A stretch of DNA of 5,829 nucleotides from Thermodesulfobacteriota bacterium (GCA_003645605.1 QNAY01000100.1:1-5829), one strand, 5' to 3'; counted from the first letter of the stretch, positions 1-5,829 are shown. Notes: a model not told the origin generated them from the sequence alone. Translations and numbers: made by a program.

Positions 1-68
1 AGATTTCTCCCTTTGGTCGAAATGACATGGCAGCGCGAATCATGACACATTAGCGTGAACGGTTACGA

Positions 69-121
69 TTCGATAATACACACTTTTTTAAAAAAGTGTA
101 AACTGGTGAATGAAGGATGCC
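69..121 (+). repeat. 53-bp hairpin repeat, left copy (upstream of kinase gene)
   Basis: This copy aligns with 5685-5738 over its full length: 45 of 53 positions are identical, with one single-base indel. All eight substitutions are transitions. The core is a perfect 20-bp palindrome at 80-99 (ACAC, six T, six A, GTGT), followed by a conserved tail containing AAACTG, TGAATGAAG and ATG. In the right copy the third stem pair changes from A-T to G-C on both arms. The repeat ends 8 bp before the TATAAT box ahead of the kinase gene, so it may influence that gene's transcription. The family is not one I recognise by name. Confidence 0.7.
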
Positions 122-128
122 TATTTTC

Positions 129-134
129 TATAAT
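129..134 (+). promoter_or_regulatory. candidate -10 box of the kinase gene
   Basis: A perfect TATAAT lies 57 bp upstream of the kinase ATG. No good -35 hexamer sits at 16-18 bp spacing; the best upstream sequence falls inside the tail of the hairpin repeat. The call rests on the -10 match and position in an AT-rich leader, so it is tentative. Confidence 0.35.
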
Positions 135-151
135 ATTGATTATCAATTATC
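131..151 (+). promoter_or_regulatory. palindromic operator candidate (Fur-like) over the -10 region
   Basis: Positions 135-147 form a perfect 6-1-6 palindrome, ATTGAT-T-ATCAAT. On the - strand the stretch reads as two GATAAT units one base apart (151-146 and 144-139), and 145-131 matches 12 of the 14 arm positions of the 7-1-7 Fur box TGATAAT-C-ATTATCA. It overlaps the candidate -10 box, where a repressor would act. AT-rich DNA gives such matches by chance, so Fur control is only a hypothesis. Confidence 0.3.
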
Positions 152-191
152 GAAATTATTCTGTCACTAATTTCTTTCGGGGAAAAGCCAT

Positions 192-2024
192 ATGAAAGAA
201 AATTTTTTCCAATTTATCAAAAGCCATCCGTCACTTCAGCATCTGACTAATTCAGAGCGTCTGGATCTGGCCCGTTCCATCGAGCAGGAATATCTGGTTG
301 GAGTCCTCTCCGGCATTATCCGCGATGTTGAAGAAATTATTGATATTGATTCCGGACTTGAAGAAAAGAATATCCTTGAGATTGCTGCGGAAAAAATCAC
401 AAATATTCTTAAGGCCGAAGCCGCATCCATACGGCTCTTTGATCCCGAATCCTTGAGCATGACCTGCCTCGGCACACACCGGATTGCTGAAACCGAATGT
501 AAAATTGCCGTCCCTTTTGAGGATTCCATCTCAGGACGGGTGGCCCGGGAAAACAGAAGCATAGCTATATCGAGCCTCCTTGAGGATCCGCACTTCAAAG
601 CTAAAAGTAACGTGAGAGATAAAGGATTTCATTCCCTATTGGCGGTCTCTCTTCAGGTTCCAAAATTTTTAGGTTCGGAAGGAGACTTTCTCGGCTCCCT
701 TCAAATTTATTACAAGGAGGATAATCGGAAGTTTGATCCTTTTGAGATCATCCATGCCGAGCTCCTGGCCCGCAGCGTAAGTTATGTTCTGGCCAAAAGG
801 AAGATCCTGGCCTTACAGAGGCTGAATGCGCACAAAGAGAAGATAGTAGACAGGATTTTTGTTAAGTTGAGTAACCGGGAAGGGATCAAGTTGAAGGACT
901 TATTCATGGACCTGATCCCCGAGCTTGATCCATATCTGCAGGTCAAGAGCTGTTCCCTGTTTTCAGTGTCCAAGGATCAGAAGTTTATCCGTGTTGAGGC
1001 AGGGTATCCCCTGAACAAAACGTATCACCGATTGGGCTATACCTTTACAGTAAGCCACCATCCGTATTTTCAAACCGCGATCCACGGGGCGCCGGAATAC
1101 GGAGACCGGCCGTTTGAGCGGATCGATCCTGCCTATCTGTTGATCAAAGATCCTGAAAAAAGCCGGTTTACCAGCTCAGGTATGCGGGAATTTGTTGAAA
1201 AGCATCATATTTATTCCATACTGATAATCCCTCTCAAGGTCAACGGGATTACTCGTTATCTGATGACCTTTTATGCTACGGATCAGAAGTTATCTTTTAT
1301 GAACGAAGAGATAGATCTGCTGACTTTTTTTGGAAAAGAAGTCATGAAGGCCTTACGGTTAGAGTTTTTGGACGACATTTTACACGATTTTAAGAATCCT
1401 GCGATTGCTATTACAGGATTCGCCTCCAGGGCCAGGAATCTGATGGAATCAGAAGACCTTGAGGGAATACGGAACAAATTGGTCACATACATGGACATCA
1501 TCCTTAAGGAAACGGTCCGTATGCAGGATATGGCCCTGGCCATGAGATTGGAGGGCCGGGAAGAGATCCTGGATCTCGGTGAGATTGCCGGAGAGCGGTT
1601 CCGCCTCAACGAGGAAGCCGTTCGGCAATCATGGCGCGAATACATCCGAATAGAGCCTCCGGAAATTGAAACAAAGATATTAGTCTATTGTTCACGTTTC
1701 GGTCTGGAACGAGTACTGGACAATCTTATGAACAACGCTGCCAATGCCATCCCGAAACAGGGAGGCGCTCTGTGCATGCGCTGTTATGTAAAGGAGACCA
1801 TGGCCTGTCTCGAGATCAGAAATACAGGAGAGATACCAGAGGAAAAAATTGATCAGGTCAAAAAAGGTGAAGTAAGGGGTCGTGGCTTAAACATCATTTA
1901 TAGGTTTGTGCAAGGCAACCACGGAAAAATCGATATCCGGGCCGAGGACGGCCAGACCGTAGTTATTGTCAAACTCCCGCTTTTTCAGCAAAAAGATACT
2001 GATAGTAACAATTTAGGAATTTAG
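192..2024 (+). CDS. Soluble double-GAF sensor histidine kinase, no adjacent response regulator
   Basis: This 610-residue protein has no signal peptide or membrane segment, so it should sense a signal in the cytoplasm. Two GAF-type sensory domains are visible, at about 56-205 and 215-390. A dimerisation/phospho-acceptor segment follows at about 391-455, with H398 in an H-D-F-K-N-P H-box. The ATP-binding domain spans about 490-597: the N-box has N511 and N514-N515-A516, the G1 box is N544-T-G546 instead of the usual D-x-G, and the G2 glycines are reduced to G563-R-G565-L. The lid between G1 and G2 is short, with no clear F-box. ATG at 192 is supported by GGGGA at 179-183, 8 nt upstream. The gene stands alone on the + strand, convergent with the HTH/clpB pair. 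The last codons and the stop lie in an octamer repeat. By family it would autophosphorylate H398 and pass phosphate to a response regulator encoded elsewhere. The class is secure, but the ligand and partner are unknown. Confidence 0.9.
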   Translation: MKENFFQFIKSHPSLQHLTNSERLDLARSIEQEYLVGVLSGIIRDVEEIIDIDSGLEEKNILEIAAEKITNILKAEAASIRLFDPESLSMTCLGTHRIAETECKIAVPFEDSISGRVARENRSIAISSLLEDPHFKAKSNVRDKGFHSLLAVSLQVPKFLGSEGDFLGSLQIYYKEDNRKFDPFEIIHAELLARSVSYVLAKRKILALQRLNAHKEKIVDRIFVKLSNREGIKLKDLFMDLIPELDPYLQVKSCSLFSVSKDQKFIRVEAGYPLNKTYHRLGYTFTVSHHPYFQTAIHGAPEYGDRPFERIDPAYLLIKDPEKSRFTSSGMREFVEKHHIYSILIIPLKVNGITRYLMTFYATDQKLSFMNEEIDLLTFFGKEVMKALRLEFLDDILHDFKNPAIAITGFASRARNLMESEDLEGIRNKLVTYMDIILKETVRMQDMALAMRLEGREEILDLGEIAGERFRLNEEAVRQSWREYIRIEPPEIETKILVYCSRFGLERVLDNLMNNAANAIPKQGGALCMRCYVKETMACLEIRNTGEIPEEKIDQVKKGEVRGRGLNIIYRFVQGNHGKIDIRAEDGQTVVIVKLPLFQQKDTDSNNLGI

Positions 2025-2125
2025 GAATTGAGGGATTAGAATCAAAGAAACACCTTCAATCCTTCAATTATCAGTATGCAAAGCCCCTTTAATTCCTCAA
2101 TTCCTCAATTCGCAATCCCTCAATT
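2013..2125. repeat. AT-rich octamer repeat cluster between convergent genes
   Basis: On the + strand, three tandem octamers start at 2013 (TTAGGAAT, TTAGGAAT, TGAGGGAT). Units of the same type (TGARGRAT) occur on the - strand at about 2053-2070 and 2091-2125. The opposed blocks include a 12-bp perfect inverted repeat, AATTGAGGGATT at 2026-2037 against 2114-2125, with a loop of 76 nt. The cluster fills most of the gap between two converging genes and could fold as a bidirectional transcription end, but no oligo-U tract follows. The TAG stop of the kinase gene (2022-2024) lies inside the second unit. Confidence 0.6.
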
Positions 2126-2136
2126 ATCTATATGTA

Positions 2137-2370
2137 TTAAGAACTGAGTTTAATGCCGGGCTCCTCCCGGACAAATATCTCAACCGGGTTCTCACGTTTT
2201 TTCTTTGGTAGATCAATTCCCTGTTTTCGAAGTTCTGTAACGATTTTCGAGACCTGAGCTTTGCTGATACCGAGTTCGTCTGCGATTTCAACCGTAGTCA
2301 TGTTTGAGTAGTTCTTGTAGATGTGGCGAACATCATCTACTGTATAAGGCCTGCTTTTAGTTCTTGTCAT
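2137..2370 (-). CDS. Small helix-turn-helix DNA-binding protein
   Basis: This 77-residue, basic protein contains one helix-turn-helix. A first helix lies around 11-20, a second around 25-33 (TTVEIADEL), the turn at G34-I35-S36, and the recognition helix around 37-50 (AQVSKIVTELRKQG). A basic patch KKKR follows at 56-59, then a short acidic/hydrophobic tail. The T-x-x-E-I-A-x-x-L-G-I-S pattern is typical of bacterial HTH regulators. No ligand-binding or dimerisation domain is present, so it probably acts as a small homodimeric regulator or as a DNA-binding accessory protein. ATG at 2370 is backed by AAGGA at 2380-2384, 9 nt upstream. It lies 198 bp downstream of clpB on the same strand and has its own promoter candidate at 2487-2495. 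The target genes are unknown; a link to clpB is suggested only by position. Confidence 0.8.
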   Translation of the reverse strand: MTRTKSRPYTVDDVRHIYKNYSNMTTVEIADELGISKAQVSKIVTELRKQGIDLPKKKRENPVEIFVREEPGIKLSS

Positions 2371-2379
2371 AATTCATCA

Positions 2380-2384
2380 TCCTT
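2380..2384 (-). promoter_or_regulatory. Ribosome binding site of the HTH gene
   Basis: AAGGA on the - strand lies 9 nt before the ATG at 2370 and supports that start for this short gene. Confidence 0.6.
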
Positions 2385-2486
2385 TTCCAAGTTTTTTATC
2401 TATGAATTGGGGTATTGCTGTAAATAATCGCACATTGGCCGGAGAAAAACAAGGCCCATCAAGTTATTATTCAACAAGATAAAATT

Positions 2487-2495
2487 AGTATAACA
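2487..2495 (-). promoter_or_regulatory. Extended -10 promoter candidate for the HTH gene
   Basis: On the - strand, TGTTATACT matches an extended -10 element (TG-n-TATAAT with one mismatch). No convincing -35 is seen, as expected for extended -10 promoters. Transcription would start near 2480, leaving an untranslated leader of about 110 nt. That leader contains only a weak GGCC/GGCC stem (about 2435-2454). It suggests the HTH gene can be expressed independently of clpB. Confidence 0.35.
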
Positions 2496-2524
2496 GAAAC
2501 GAACGTTTTTGCACTAATCCAAAA

Positions 2525-2546
2525 GCAAAAATTCGCGGATTTTTTT
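2525..2546 (-). terminator. Weak terminator candidate downstream of clpB
   Basis: On the - strand, a run of A, then TCCGCG, then a run of T forms a 6-bp AT-only stem (AAAAAT against ATTTTT) with a 6-nt loop, followed by GCTTTTGG. It begins about 20 nt after the clpB stop. The stem is weak for an intrinsic terminator, so read-through into the HTH gene is plausible. Confidence 0.25.
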
Positions 2547-2551
2547 GTGAA

Positions 2552-2568
2552 CCCCTGCCCCTTGCCCC
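2552..2568 (-). repeat. Three G4 tracts directly after the clpB stop codon
   Basis: On the - strand, the TAA of clpB is followed at once by GGGG-CAA-GGGG-CA-GGGG. It is a short tandem array of a G4CA-type unit. It is transcribed into the clpB 3' end and is G-rich against an AT-rich background. Confidence 0.5.
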
Positions 2569-5154
2569 TTATTTTTTTCGGAATAACACATGGCCATTTT
2601 CGTCCATGTCTATCAGGATATTGTCTCCCTCTTTGAAGGTCCCCTCCAGGATTTTAAGGGCCAGCGGGTTCTCAATGTAGCGCTGAATGGCTCTCTTGAG
2701 AGGACGGGCCCCGTAAGTAAGATCATAGCCTACGTCGGCTATCCATGTCTTTGCCCCGTTACTTACGTCAATTTCGTAATTATGCTCCTGCAGACGGTCC
2801 TTGAGATAGCTGAGCTGGATATCCACAATACTTTGCAGATGTTCCTTGCTAAGTGAGTGAAAGATGATCATGTCGTCCACACGGTTCAGGAACTCGGGTT
2901 TGAAGCGGAGACGAAGGGCGTCCATCATCCTGTGCTCCACTTCCCCCGGGTCCTTGATTTCCTGAATCAGGTCAGTGCCTATGTTGGAAGTCATGATAAT
3001 TATGGTGTTGCGGAAGTCTACAGTACGACCCTTGCCGTCGGTGAGTCTTCCATCGTCCAGGATCTGGAGAAGTATGTTGAATACGTCAGGATGGGCCTTT
3101 TCTATTTCGTCGAAAAGGATAACAGAATAGGGCTTGCGCCGCACTGCCTCTGTGAGATAGCCTCCTTCTTCATATCCCACATAGCCCGGAGGCGCACCGA
3201 TTAACCTGGCGACTGCGTGTCTTTCCATGTATTCGCTCATGTCCATACGAATTATGGCATGTTCCGTATCGAACATGAATTCAGCCAGGGTCCTAGCCAG
3301 TTCTGTTTTACCAACACCTGTGGGCCCGAGAAAGATAAAGGAACCAATAGGTCGCGCACGGTCCTGCAGACCGGCCCTGGCCCTGCGGACTGCGTTTGAT
3401 ACCGCCTGTATGGCCTTTTCCTGGCCAACAATCCTTTGGCTCAGGCGAGCTTCCATGTGGACCAGCTTTTCTTTTTCTCCCTCAAGAAGTTTACTGACCG
3501 GTATTCCGGTCCACTTGGATATGATGTCTGCAATGTCGTCAGCGTCCACCTCTTCCTTAAGCATGCTGGTGCCATTTTTCTTAAGCTCCTCTATACGGTC
3601 CTGTTCCTCTTTCAATTCCTTCTCAAGATTTGGGATCTCTCCATAGAGGATCTCAGCTACCTTGTTCAGGTCACCCTCACGCTGAAATCTTTCTGCGTCG
3701 ATCCTGAGCTGATCTATACGTCCCTTGATATCACGGATTTTTTGAATAATTCCCTTTTCCTGCTGCCATCCGGCCTTGAGCGCATCGCTTTGCTCTCTGA
3801 GGTCGGCAAGATCCTGTTTGATTTTCTCTAATCTTTCATTAGATGCCGAATCAGTTTCTTTTTTCAGGGCCTGCTGTTCTATTTCAAGCTGCATGCTCCG
3901 GCGCTCCAGTTCGTCAATGTCCGCTGGAAGGCTGTCTATTTCGATTCTCAGCTTTGCTGCCGACTCGTCTATAAGATCAATGGCCTTGTCCGGGAGAAAG
4001 CGATCCGTGATATAGCGTTGAGACAGGGTGGATGCAGCAACTATGGCTGAATCCCTTATCCTCACCCCGTGATGCACCTCATATTTTTCTTTCAGCCCGC
4101 GGAGTATGGCAATGGTGTCCTCAACACTGGACTCATTCACCATTACTGGTTGAAAGCGTCTTTCGAGCGCCGTATCCTTTTCAATGTACTTGCGGTATTC
4201 GTCTATTGTGGTGGCGCCGATACAGTGAAGATCCCCCCTGGCAAGGGCAGGTTTCAGCATATTCGATGCATCCATGGATCCCTGGGCCGCTCCGGCCCCC
4301 ACCATAGTGTGGATTTCATCTATGAACAGGATGACTTCGCCCTGCCGTTCCGCTACTTCCTTGAGGACCGCCTTCAGCCGTTCTTCAAATTCACCCCGGA
4401 ACTTGGCCCCTGCGATCAAGGCCCCCATATCCAGGGCAATAATGCGCCGGTCCCTCAGTGTCTCTGGAATATCGCCGGAGACTATTCGCTGGGCTAGACC
4501 CTCTACTATCGCAGTCTTACCAACACCGGGCTCACCTATAAGGACAGGGTTATTCTTGGTCCTTCGTGATAGTACCTGCAGGACCCTGCGAATTTCATCG
4601 TCGCGACCTATTACCGGGTCCAGCTTCCCTGATCTTGCAAAAGATGTGAGGTCTCTTCCATACTTTTCAAGTGCTTGATACTTTTCCTCAGGGTTAGGGT
4701 CGGTTATTCTCTGGCTACCCCTTATAGATACCAGGGCCTGCAGGAAGGTGTCCTTGTTGACCCCATGGCCTGTTAATGCCTGGCCGGTTTTTGTGTGGGA
4801 AGCGTCGAGGATGGCAAGGACCAAGTGTTCCTGGCTGACATACTCATCCTTCATTTTATCCGCAATAGTAAATGCCTTTTCCAGTATTTGATTCAGCGCG
4901 GACGACATATAGACCTGCAGACCCGCTCCGCTCACTTGAGGGAGATTGTTTACAGCCTCATCCACTTCGGCTTCAATGGCCTGGATTTCAACCCCCATTT
5001 TCCTCAGAACCGATGGCACAATTCCCTCAGGCCGGGCCAGCAGTATCTTTAGCAGATGTTCGGGTTCGATTTGCTGATGCCCTTTGCTTTGGGCCAAGCT
5101 CTGGGCCTCCTGAAGGGCCTCTTGTGATTTCATTGTGAATTTTTCAAGTTGCAT
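2569..5154 (-). CDS. clpB: ClpB, ATP-dependent protein disaggregase (Hsp104/Clp AAA+ family)
   Basis: ClpB is a cytosolic hexamer that pulls polypeptides out of aggregates together with DnaK/DnaJ/GrpE. The 861 residues match the usual length (E. coli 857) and are complete. Domains in order: Clp N-domain about 1-145. First AAA+ domain with Walker A GEPGVGKT (207-214), pore loop KFRGEFEER (251-259), Walker B LFIDE (276-280) and arginine-finger pair R332-R333. Coiled-coil middle domain about 405-525, the mark of ClpB. Second AAA+ domain with Walker A GPTGVGKT (610-617), pore loop GYVGY (Y658), Walker B LFDE (680-683), sensor 1 N724, arginine finger R758 and sensor 2 G-A-R817. There is no IGF/IGL loop for ClpP docking, which separates it from ClpA/ClpC. 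Start ATG at 5154 has AAGGA at 5166-5170, 11 nt upstream. No CIRCE element or convincing sigma-32 promoter was seen upstream. All catalytic residues are intact. Confidence 0.98.
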   Translation of the reverse strand: MQLEKFTMKSQEALQEAQSLAQSKGHQQIEPEHLLKILLARPEGIVPSVLRKMGVEIQAIEAEVDEAVNNLPQVSGAGLQVYMSSALNQILEKAFTIADKMKDEYVSQEHLVLAILDASHTKTGQALTGHGVNKDTFLQALVSIRGSQRITDPNPEEKYQALEKYGRDLTSFARSGKLDPVIGRDDEIRRVLQVLSRRTKNNPVLIGEPGVGKTAIVEGLAQRIVSGDIPETLRDRRIIALDMGALIAGAKFRGEFEERLKAVLKEVAERQGEVILFIDEIHTMVGAGAAQGSMDASNMLKPALARGDLHCIGATTIDEYRKYIEKDTALERRFQPVMVNESSVEDTIAILRGLKEKYEVHHGVRIRDSAIVAASTLSQRYITDRFLPDKAIDLIDESAAKLRIEIDSLPADIDELERRSMQLEIEQQALKKETDSASNERLEKIKQDLADLREQSDALKAGWQQEKGIIQKIRDIKGRIDQLRIDAERFQREGDLNKVAEILYGEIPNLEKELKEEQDRIEELKKNGTSMLKEEVDADDIADIISKWTGIPVSKLLEGEKEKLVHMEARLSQRIVGQEKAIQAVSNAVRRARAGLQDRARPIGSFIFLGPTGVGKTELARTLAEFMFDTEHAIIRMDMSEYMERHAVARLIGAPPGYVGYEEGGYLTEAVRRKPYSVILFDEIEKAHPDVFNILLQILDDGRLTDGKGRTVDFRNTIIIMTSNIGTDLIQEIKDPGEVEHRMMDALRLRFKPEFLNRVDDMIIFHSLSKEHLQSIVDIQLSYLKDRLQEHNYEIDVSNGAKTWIADVGYDLTYGARPLKRAIQRYIENPLALKILEGTFKEGDNILIDMDENGHVLFRKK

Positions 5155-5165
5155 GATTTATAATA

Positions 5166-5170
5166 TCCTT
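5166..5170 (-). promoter_or_regulatory. Ribosome binding site of clpB
   Basis: AAGGA on the - strand lies 11 nt before the ATG at 5154. The spacing is slightly long but usable, and no better site exists. The next in-frame Met (residue 8) would cut into the N-domain. Confidence 0.5.
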
Positions 5171-5219
5171 AGATTTTAAAGACTTGCATGTATTGAGAAG
5201 TTACTTTTTATTCCAAAGC

Positions 5220-5248
5220 AAGGTAAGAATGGAAAATTGTGGTGTCAA
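5220..5248 (-). promoter_or_regulatory. Weak promoter candidate for clpB
   Basis: On the - strand, a perfect -35 TTGACA (5248-5243) is followed after 17 bp by TACCTT (5225-5220), which matches only three of six -10 positions. Transcription would start about 60 nt before the ATG. A sigma-32 promoter was looked for and not found at proper spacing, so heat-shock control cannot be read from this region. Confidence 0.25.
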
Positions 5249-5318
5249 TAGACATACAATAACAATTGCTTTGTTAAATCAGGTATAGAATATTGAACTA
5301 ATGAGCCAATTAGGAACG

Positions 5319-5344
5319 AAAAATAAATAACTTGAACAAAATTA
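5319..5344 (+). repeat. Left arm of 26-bp inverted repeat
   Basis: An AT-rich arm: an A/T block, then AACTTGAAC, then AAAATTA. It is the perfect reverse complement of 5797-5822. It lies about 165 bp upstream of the clpB start, outside the clpB promoter candidate. Confidence 0.85.
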
Positions 5345-5351
5345 AACAGAG

Positions 5352-5367
5352 CCGTAGCATCCTACGG
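5352..5367. other. Short GC-rich hairpin
   Basis: CCGTAG, a CATC loop and CTACGG form a perfect 6-bp stem in otherwise AT-rich DNA, just inside the left arm of the 26-bp inverted repeat. On the - strand it is followed by CTCTGTTTAATTTTG, which is T-rich but not a clean U tract, so a terminator reading for a gene beyond the right edge is weak. Confidence 0.4.
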
Positions 5368-5522
5368 GCAGATTTCATTCTTGTTACAACTAAAAATTAG
5401 TCACAAAAAATGAAGTTCTTATAGGACTCCTTCATGACGAGTCAAAAGTAGTTTATACTTAAAGGGTAATATAGCGCAAAAAATATGACTTGTGCGATTA
5501 GCTCTTCGCCATTAGTCGATTT

Positions 5523-5552
5523 GTTGGGCACGCTACGCTTTGCCCAACCTAC
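5523..5552 (-). repeat. REP-like hairpin, left (inverted) copy
   Basis: A 30-bp unit with an 8-bp perfect stem, GTTGGGCA (5523-5530) against TGCCCAAC (5541-5548), a 10-nt loop and a CTAC foot (5549-5552), i.e. GTAG on the - strand. It is an exact reverse complement of 5640-5669. A GTAG foot plus imperfect palindrome is the layout of REP elements, which RAYT-type transposases mobilise. Similar TTGGGC...GCCCAA repeats are known to me from many bacterial genomes. Confidence 0.75.
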
Positions 5553-5639
5553 GATAGCTACAGATGGCTACAAAATGAAGGATACCAAAAAACTATATCA
5601 TTCCTCCTGTGCCTGATTTATAGGAAAGCGTTGGAAAAT

Positions 5640-5669
5640 GTAGGTTGGGCAAAGCGTAGCGTGCCCAAC
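5640..5669 (+). repeat. REP-like hairpin, right copy
   Basis: GTAG foot (5640-5643), stem GTTGGGCA (5644-5651), loop AAGCGTAGCG, stem TGCCCAAC (5662-5669). It is identical on the opposite strand to 5523-5552, with an 87-bp spacer. The two copies, GTAG feet facing each other, have the form of a REP doublet (BIME/REPIN-like). No RAYT gene is in the window. Confidence 0.75.
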
Positions 5670-5684
5670 TACAATGGCATTCAT

Positions 5685-5738
5685 TTCGACAATATACGCT
5701 TTTTCGAAAAAAGCGTAAACTGATGAATGAAGAATGTC
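5685..5738 (+). repeat. 53-bp hairpin repeat, right copy
   Basis: A second copy of the repeat at 69-121, in the same orientation. Its palindrome (5696-5716) reads ACGC, five T, CG, six A, GCGT. Relative to the left copy, the third stem pair is G-C instead of A-T and the centre is C-G instead of T-A, so pairing is kept while the sequence changes. It lies inside the 504-bp inverted-repeat segment and precedes no gene in this window. Confidence 0.7.
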
Positions 5739-5796
5739 TTCTTATACACTAAATCTCTATGGCCGCAAATGACGGTTGGATTTTGTAGCGGAAATA

Positions 5797-5822
5797 TAAT
5801 TTTGTTCAAGTTATTTATTTTT
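5797..5822 (-). repeat. Right arm of 26-bp inverted repeat
   Basis: A perfect reverse complement of 5319-5344. Only 7 bp of sequence follow before the window ends, so its outer border cannot be fixed. Confidence 0.85.
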
Positions 5823-5829
5823 TATTACT

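Larger units (their letters stand above)
5319..5822. mobile_element. 504-bp segment with 26-bp perfect terminal inverted repeats (MITE-like, non-coding)
   Basis: The ends (5319-5344 and 5797-5822) are exact reverse complements over 26 bp, although 452 bp apart. Inside lie two inverted REP-like hairpins (5523-5552, 5640-5669), a 16-nt GC hairpin (5352-5367) and one copy of the 53-bp hairpin repeat (5685-5738). No open reading frame with a ribosome binding site is present, so any mobility would need proteins supplied from elsewhere. Outside the 26 bp, four of the next seven bases also match, so the true ends may lie further out; the window stops 7 bp beyond the right arm. No target-site duplication could be identified. 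It could instead be a chance nesting of several repeat families. Confidence 0.4.

Noticed and set aside
1..30. A stretch at the left edge ending in GTCGAAATGACA that looks like a common dispersed intergenic repeat; GTCGAAATGA (16-25) also occurs inverted at 5681-5690.
   Set aside because: It is cut by the window edge, and the 10-bp internal match is too short to call a repeat.
236..1645. Several - strand open frames of 63-120 codons opposite the kinase gene.
   Set aside because: They lie antisense to a clearly coding frame with recognisable domains; compositions rich in Ser/Arg/Ile are typical of shadow frames.
4690..4735. Internal translation start giving a short ClpB without the N-domain, as in E. 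coli.
   Set aside because: The nearby valine codon (V142) is GTA rather than GTG, and no ribosome binding site was identified there.
2590..5138. Several + strand open frames of 60-140 codons opposite clpB.
   Set aside because: They are antisense shadows of a fully conserved clpB reading frame, without ribosome binding sites or family resemblance.
5155..5318. Search for a CIRCE element or sigma-32 heat-shock promoter upstream of clpB.
   Set aside because: No inverted TTAGCACTC/GAGTGCTAA was found, and no CTTGAA-type -35 pairs with a CCCCAT-type -10 at proper spacing.
5485..5616. A 43-codon + strand open frame starting at ATG 5485 and ending at TGA 5614-5616.
   Set aside because: It has no ribosome binding site, runs through a REP-like hairpin, and its product has no recognisable pattern. 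Most likely a chance frame.
5717..5738. CTGATGA followed by a GAA-containing stretch, which recalls the hammerhead ribozyme core or a C/D-box RNA.
   Set aside because: No stem II follows CTGATGA, no proper GAAA plus cleavage arm is present, and the left copy reads CTGGTGA, which breaks the invariant core.

Overview
The window reads as an ordinary bacterial chromosomal stretch carrying three real genes and an unusual density of short dispersed repeats. Gene order is: a cytosolic GAF-domain histidine kinase on the + strand (192-2024), then, convergent with it on the - strand, a 77-residue helix-turn-helix protein (2137-2370) and the disaggregase ClpB (2569-5154). No plasmid, phage, CRISPR, tRNA or rRNA signal was seen. 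The medium GC content, the style of the kinase (double GAF, HDFKNP phospho-acceptor motif, NTG-type ATP-binding box) and the intergenic octamer repeats remind me of Desulfobacterota (former Deltaproteobacteria). This is an impression, not a demonstrated assignment.

Layout. 1-191: leader of the kinase gene, holding a 53-bp hairpin-bearing repeat, a TATAAT box and a palindromic operator candidate. 192-2024: kinase, with no response regulator beside it in this window. 2025-2136: short convergent intergenic region made largely of an AT-rich octamer repeat in both orientations; the repeat array runs into the kinase stop codon. 2137-2370: small DNA-binding protein. 2371-2568: its leader, with an extended -10 promoter candidate, a weak clpB terminator candidate and three G4 tracts directly after the clpB stop. 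2569-5154: complete ClpB. 5155-5829: 675 bp without a credible gene. Its first ~100 bp hold the clpB leader; the rest is dominated by a segment (5319-5822) bounded by 26-bp perfect inverted repeats.

That 504-bp segment is the part most worth a second look. It has nested symmetry: the outer 26-bp inverted repeats, an inner pair of inverted 30-bp REP-like hairpins, and a second copy of the hairpin repeat found upstream of the kinase. The two copies of that hairpin repeat differ only by transitions plus one indel, and one pair of changes restores a stem base pair. The segment looks like a non-autonomous, MITE-like element or a composite of several repeat families; no transposase is present.

How the genes may work together: ClpB resolves protein aggregates with DnaK. 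The small HTH protein lies 198 bp downstream on the same strand and could share its transcript or be driven from its own promoter. The kinase is a soluble sensor of unknown signal. A functional link among the three is not shown by the sequence. I found no clear evidence for a previously undescribed multi-gene system here.
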